Source: JANWZL01 sp041640815
GTDB taxonomy: Bacteria > Pseudomonadota > Gammaproteobacteria > Burkholderiales > Thiobacillaceae
Direction of reading: 5' to 3'
Length of the DNA stretch: 54,062 nt
NCBI GenBank assembly: GCA_041640815.1
Contig: JBEPZO010000011.1
Coordinates: 1-54,062 of the forward strand
The position numbers were made by a program, and so were the translations under genes. Below, one piece after another: positions 51,194 through 54,062 of this stretch (position 1 is its first letter; the number at the start of each line of letters is the position of its first letter). The notes under the pieces are model-generated. The model saw only the letters and a list, made by a program, of their open reading frames with translations. It searched no databases and was not told where the DNA came from.

Positions 51194-51765
51194 GAGCTTG
51201 CCCGGCCCGAGCCGCGCCGCACCATCTCGTGCGCGATGGCCTCGAGCATGCGCTGGATGTCGGCTTCGATCAGCCAGCCGTCTCCCGGCACCCGCGGGGA
51301 GAGCAGCCCCGGCTCCAGCCTGGCGGCATAGGTGATGCGCACCCCGTCGGGCAACGGCAGCAGGCGCCACTCGCCATACATGTCCTTGAGCGTGCCGGCG
51401 AGCTGGCGGAAGTGGATGCGGCTGTAGGGCGTCTCGTGCATCAGCAGCACCACCTCGAAGGGGGTGTCCAGGAGCAGCCAACTCTTCTCACCACGCTGGT
51501 GCACCCGTATCGGCTCACCCGGCCGGCTGATCCGGCGCGAGGTATGCATGTCGGGCACGAACTCGGCCAGCCGGTCGTAATCGGTGAGCACGCTCCAGGC
51601 CACCTTCCCGTCCACCGGCACGTCGACATAGGCCTTGATGACGATGCTGCCGAAGGCGAGGCTGCGCTGCACGCTGGCCACCGCCTGCACACGGGTGGCG
51701 GTTTGCGCCATGGCGCAGAGGCTCAAAGAGAGGGTAACCCAGGCGAGGAAGGCGCGCCGGCGCAT
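51190..51765 (-). CDS. Exported SRPBCC/START-like domain protein (first copy)
   Basis: This 191-residue protein with signal peptide (AFLAWVTLSLSLCAMA) is a paralogue of the following gene: VPVDGKVAWSVLTDYDRLAE, FVPDMHTSRRISRPGEPIRV. The start at 51765 is preferred over upstream frames that lack a signal peptide. Tandem arrangement and 4-bp overlap imply coexpression; related by duplication. Confidence 0.85.
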   Translation of the reverse strand: MRRRAFLAWVTLSLSLCAMAQTATRVQAVASVQRSLAFGSIVIKAYVDVPVDGKVAWSVLTDYDRLAEFVPDMHTSRRISRPGEPIRVHQRGEKSWLLLDTPFEVVLLMHETPYSRIHFRQLAGTLKDMYGEWRLLPLPDGVRITYAARLEPGLLSPRVPGDGWLIEADIQRMLEAIAHEMVRRGSGRASS

Positions 51766-51797
51766 GATGCCAGTCAAGCGATGCAGGCGTTGCTTGC

Positions 51798-52280
51798 CTA
51801 TTGTGCCACAGCCGTCGGCACATCCTGCCCATGGGCACGGGCCAGGCGCCGGATCGCCTCGGCGTTGCTGGGCGAAAAACACATGGCCACCGCCTCTTGC
51901 CAGCTCACCCAGCGCCAGGCCCGATGCTCGCGCGGCGCCGTCCTCACCGGCAGCGCCTGCGGCAGCTCGAGACCGAAGACATGCTCGGTATTGTGCGTCG
52001 TGCCCGGCGCGTAGCGGTGGCGGTAGCAGTCATAGATCTCGTACACATTGGTATAACCCCAGTCCTCAAGCGCGTAGGCCTGCACATCGAGACCGGTCTC
52101 CTCCATCACCTCCCGCGCCGCCGCCGCAGCCGGCGTTTCACCCGGCATGAGGCTACCGGTGACCGACTGCCACCAGCCGGGGTGGTCGGCCCGCTCGAGC
52201 ATCAGGACCTCCAGCGCGGGCGTGTAGATCACCACCAGGACAGAGACCGGCAGCTTGTAGGCCGTGCGCTCGTGCTCCAT
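51798..52280 (-). CDS. nudB: Dihydroneopterin triphosphate diphosphatase (NudB)
   Basis: This Nudix hydrolase makes dihydroneopterin monophosphate in folate synthesis. The 160-residue protein has the Nudix box G-x5-E-x7-RE-x2-EE-x-G in SLMPGETPAAAAAREVMEET. It begins MEHERTAYKLPVSVLVVIYT, typical of NudB. Its position 3 bp after aspS matches the conserved aspS-nudB order in proteobacteria. Confidence 0.93.
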   Translation of the reverse strand: MEHERTAYKLPVSVLVVIYTPALEVLMLERADHPGWWQSVTGSLMPGETPAAAAAREVMEETGLDVQAYALEDWGYTNVYEIYDCYRHRYAPGTTHNTEHVFGLELPQALPVRTAPREHRAWRWVSWQEAVAMCFSPSNAEAIRRLARAHGQDVPTAVAQ

Positions 52281-52283
52281 GTC

Positions 52284-54062
52284 TCAGCCTTGCGCAGGCG
52301 GCGGATTGCGCAGCCGGATGTGCAGCTCGCGCAACTGCCGCTCGTCGACGCGATTCGGCGCCTGCGTGAGCAGGCAGTTGGCGCGTTGCGTCTTGGGGAA
52401 GGCAATCACGTCGCGGATCGATTCCGCCCCCGCCATCAGGGCAACGAGGCGGTCGAGGCCGAAGGCAAGACCGCCGTGCGGCGGGGCGCCGAACTTGAGC
52501 GCATCGAGCAGGAAGCCGAACTTGTTGCGCTGCTCGGCTTCGCCGAGGTTGAGTGCCGCGAACACCTTTTCCTGCACCGCCTCGCGATGGATGCGGATGG
52601 AGCCGCCGCCCACCTCCCAGCCGTTGATCACCATGTCGTAGGCCCGCGACAGGGCGCGGCCCGGATCGCTGGCAAGCAAGTCCTCATGCCCCGGCTTGGG
52701 CGCGGTGAACGGGTGGTGCAGGGCATCCCAGCGCTGCTCCTCCTCGTTCCATTCGAACATCGGGAAGTCCACCACCCACAGCGGCCGCCACGCCTGCTCA
52801 ACATGGCCTTTTTCGTGGCCGATCTTGGTCCTGAGCGCCCCCAGGGCGTCGTTGACGACCTTGGCGCGGTCGGCACCGAAGAAGATCAAGTCGCCGTTAC
52901 GCGCGCCGGTGCGTTCGAGGATGGCGGCAAGCGCCGCATCGTGCAGGTTCTTGACGATGGGCGATTGCAGCCCCTCGCGCCCCTTGGCAAGGTCGTTGAC
53001 CTTGATCCAGGCCAAGCCCTTGGCACCATAGATCTTGACGAACTCGGTGTAGCCGTCGATCTCGCCGCGCGTGAGGGTCCCGCCACCGGGCACCAGCAGC
53101 GCCGCCACCCGCCCATCAGGCATGTTGGCCGGGCCGGCGAAGACCTTGAAGTCGACATCGCGCATGACATCGGTCAGTTCCGTGAGCACCAAGGTCACGC
53201 GCAGATCGGGCTTGTCCGAGCCATAGCGGCGCATCGCCTCGCTATAGGGCAGGCGCGGGAAAGGGTCGGGCAGGTCGACGTCGATGGCCGCCTTGAACAC
53301 GTGGCGGATCATGCCCTCGACCAGCGCCATGATGCCCGCCTCGTCCATGAACGAGACCTCGAGATCGACCTGGGTGAACTCGGGCTGCCGGTCTGCGCGC
53401 AAGTCCTCGTCGCGGAAACACTTGACGATCTGGAAGTAGCGGTCGAAGCCGGCCACCATCAACAGCTGCTTGAACAGCTGCGGCGATTGCGGCAGGGCAT
53501 AGAACATGCCGTCATGTAGCCGCGACGGCACCAGGTAGTCGCGCGCGCCTTCGGGTGTGGAGCGGGTCAGCATGGGGGTCTCGATCTCCATGAAGCCATG
53601 CGCGTCGAGGTAGTCGCGCATGAGCTTGGTGACCCGGTATCTGAGCCGCAGGTTGCGCTGCATCACCGGACGGCGCAGGTCCAGATAGCGGTAGGTCAGG
53701 CGTACGTTTTCGGAGAGGTTTTCGTCATCGAGCAGGAAAGGCGGGGTCTGGGAGGGGTTGAGCACCTCCAGGGCGAGGGTGATGACCTCCACCTCGCCGG
53801 TGGGCAGATTCGGGTTCTCGGTGCCGGGCGGGCGGCGGCGCACGCGGCCTTCGACCTTGAGGACGTACTCGCTGCGCACCTGTTCGGCGATGCGGAAGGC
53901 CTCGGGCGTCTCGGGGTCGACCACCACCTGCACCATGCCTTCGCGGTCCCTGAGGTCGATGAAGATCACCCCGCCGTGGTCGCGTCGGCGATGCGCCCAG
54001 CCGCACAGGGTAACTAGGGTGTCGATGTCGGCGGCCGTCACGGCGCCGCAGTAATGGGTACG
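52284..54062 (-). CDS. aspS: Aspartate--tRNA ligase (initiator codon cut by window end)
   Basis: This class II aminoacyl-tRNA synthetase charges tRNA-Asp. The frame is open to base 54062, where the upstream residues read RTHYCGAVTAADIDTLVTLC. The true ATG is therefore just outside, and the GTG at 54041 is not the start. It has the OB-fold anticodon domain (GWAHRRRDHGGVIFIDLRDR), motif 2 FRDEDLRADRQPEFTQVDLE, the GAD insert and motif 3 GLAFGLDRLVALM. About 593 residues in total, normal for bacterial AspRS. Confidence 0.97.
   Translation of the reverse strand, partial: RTHYCGAVTAADIDTLVTLCGWAHRRRDHGGVIFIDLRDREGMVQVVVDPETPEAFRIAEQVRSEYVLKVEGRVRRRPPGTENPNLPTGEVEVITLALEVLNPSQTPPFLLDDENLSENVRLTYRYLDLRRPVMQRNLRLRYRVTKLMRDYLDAHGFMEIETPMLTRSTPEGARDYLVPSRLHDGMFYALPQSPQLFKQLLMVAGFDRYFQIVKCFRDEDLRADRQPEFTQVDLEVSFMDEAGIMALVEGMIRHVFKAAIDVDLPDPFPRLPYSEAMRRYGSDKPDLRVTLVLTELTDVMRDVDFKVFAGPANMPDGRVAALLVPGGGTLTRGEIDGYTEFVKIYGAKGLAWIKVNDLAKGREGLQSPIVKNLHDAALAAILERTGARNGDLIFFGADRAKVVNDALGALRTKIGHEKGHVEQAWRPLWVVDFPMFEWNEEEQRWDALHHPFTAPKPGHEDLLASDPGRALSRAYDMVINGWEVGGGSIRIHREAVQEKVFAALNLGEAEQRNKFGFLLDALKFGAPPHGGLAFGLDRLVALMAGAESIRDVIAFPKTQRANCLLTQAPNRVDERQLRELHIRLRNPPPAQG

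Noticed and set aside
54039..54041. GTG at 54041 as the aspS start
   Set aside because: The frame continues upstream with the conserved AspRS start RTHYCGAV, so the real start lies outside the window.

Overview
This is a 54 kb, GC-rich, almost fully coding chromosomal window from a betaproteobacterium. The gene content and order support this: suhB/trmJ next to cysE-iscRSUA-hscBA-fdx-iscX, 4.5S RNA directly upstream of dnaX-ybaB-recR, torF-glnK-amtB, ubiK-comM and nudB-aspS. A Nitrosomonadales-type lineage is plausible, but no diagnostic energy-metabolism gene is present and there is no rRNA or tRNA. The sequence is from a draft assembly: a 100-N gap lies at 1461-1560, and both window edges cut genes.

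Left part (1-9407, minus strand): two paralogous heptad-repeat coiled-coil genes flank a ygfX-like gene, followed by purB, an HDOD-GAF signalling gene, recR, ybaB, a 143-bp MITE-like element, dnaX, the SRP RNA gene (ffs) and a DAHP synthase. The DAHP synthase is preceded by what reads as a classical phenylalanine attenuator: a 21-residue leader with four Phe, alternative hairpins and a terminator. A fatty-acid desaturase (9408-10580) and suhB follow.

Middle (11.7-25.2 kb): trmJ and the cysE-isc cluster point rightward. A minus-strand pair lies between them: a lone periplasmic substrate-binding protein translationally coupled to a membrane GGDEF-EAL protein. The isc operon has an IscR-type operator over its promoter and contains a DUF3050 gene between hscA and fdx. 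A stand-alone EAL gene follows iscX.

Right-middle (25.5-36 kb, minus strand): a coupled stress and ion operon (P-type ATPase, CPA2 antiporter with RCK domain, tandem Usp), a DUF502 membrane protein with two tiny downstream ORFs, a lipoprotein hydrolase, and torF-glnK-amtB behind a sigma-54 promoter with two NtrC-like sites.

Right end (36-54 kb): ubiK, comM, a MbfA-like ferritin/CCC1 transporter, metF, a HerA-like ATPase with a methyltransferase, clsB with ybhP, and a conserved lipoprotein. Next is a four-gene cluster encoding a DrrAB-like ABC exporter with homologues of the enediyne-cluster proteins UnbV and UnbU. It converges on two exported SRPBCC proteins, nudB and aspS. The most interesting systems are the Phe attenuator, the SBP/c-di-GMP module, DUF3050 inside isc, and the ABC-UnbV-UnbU cluster.
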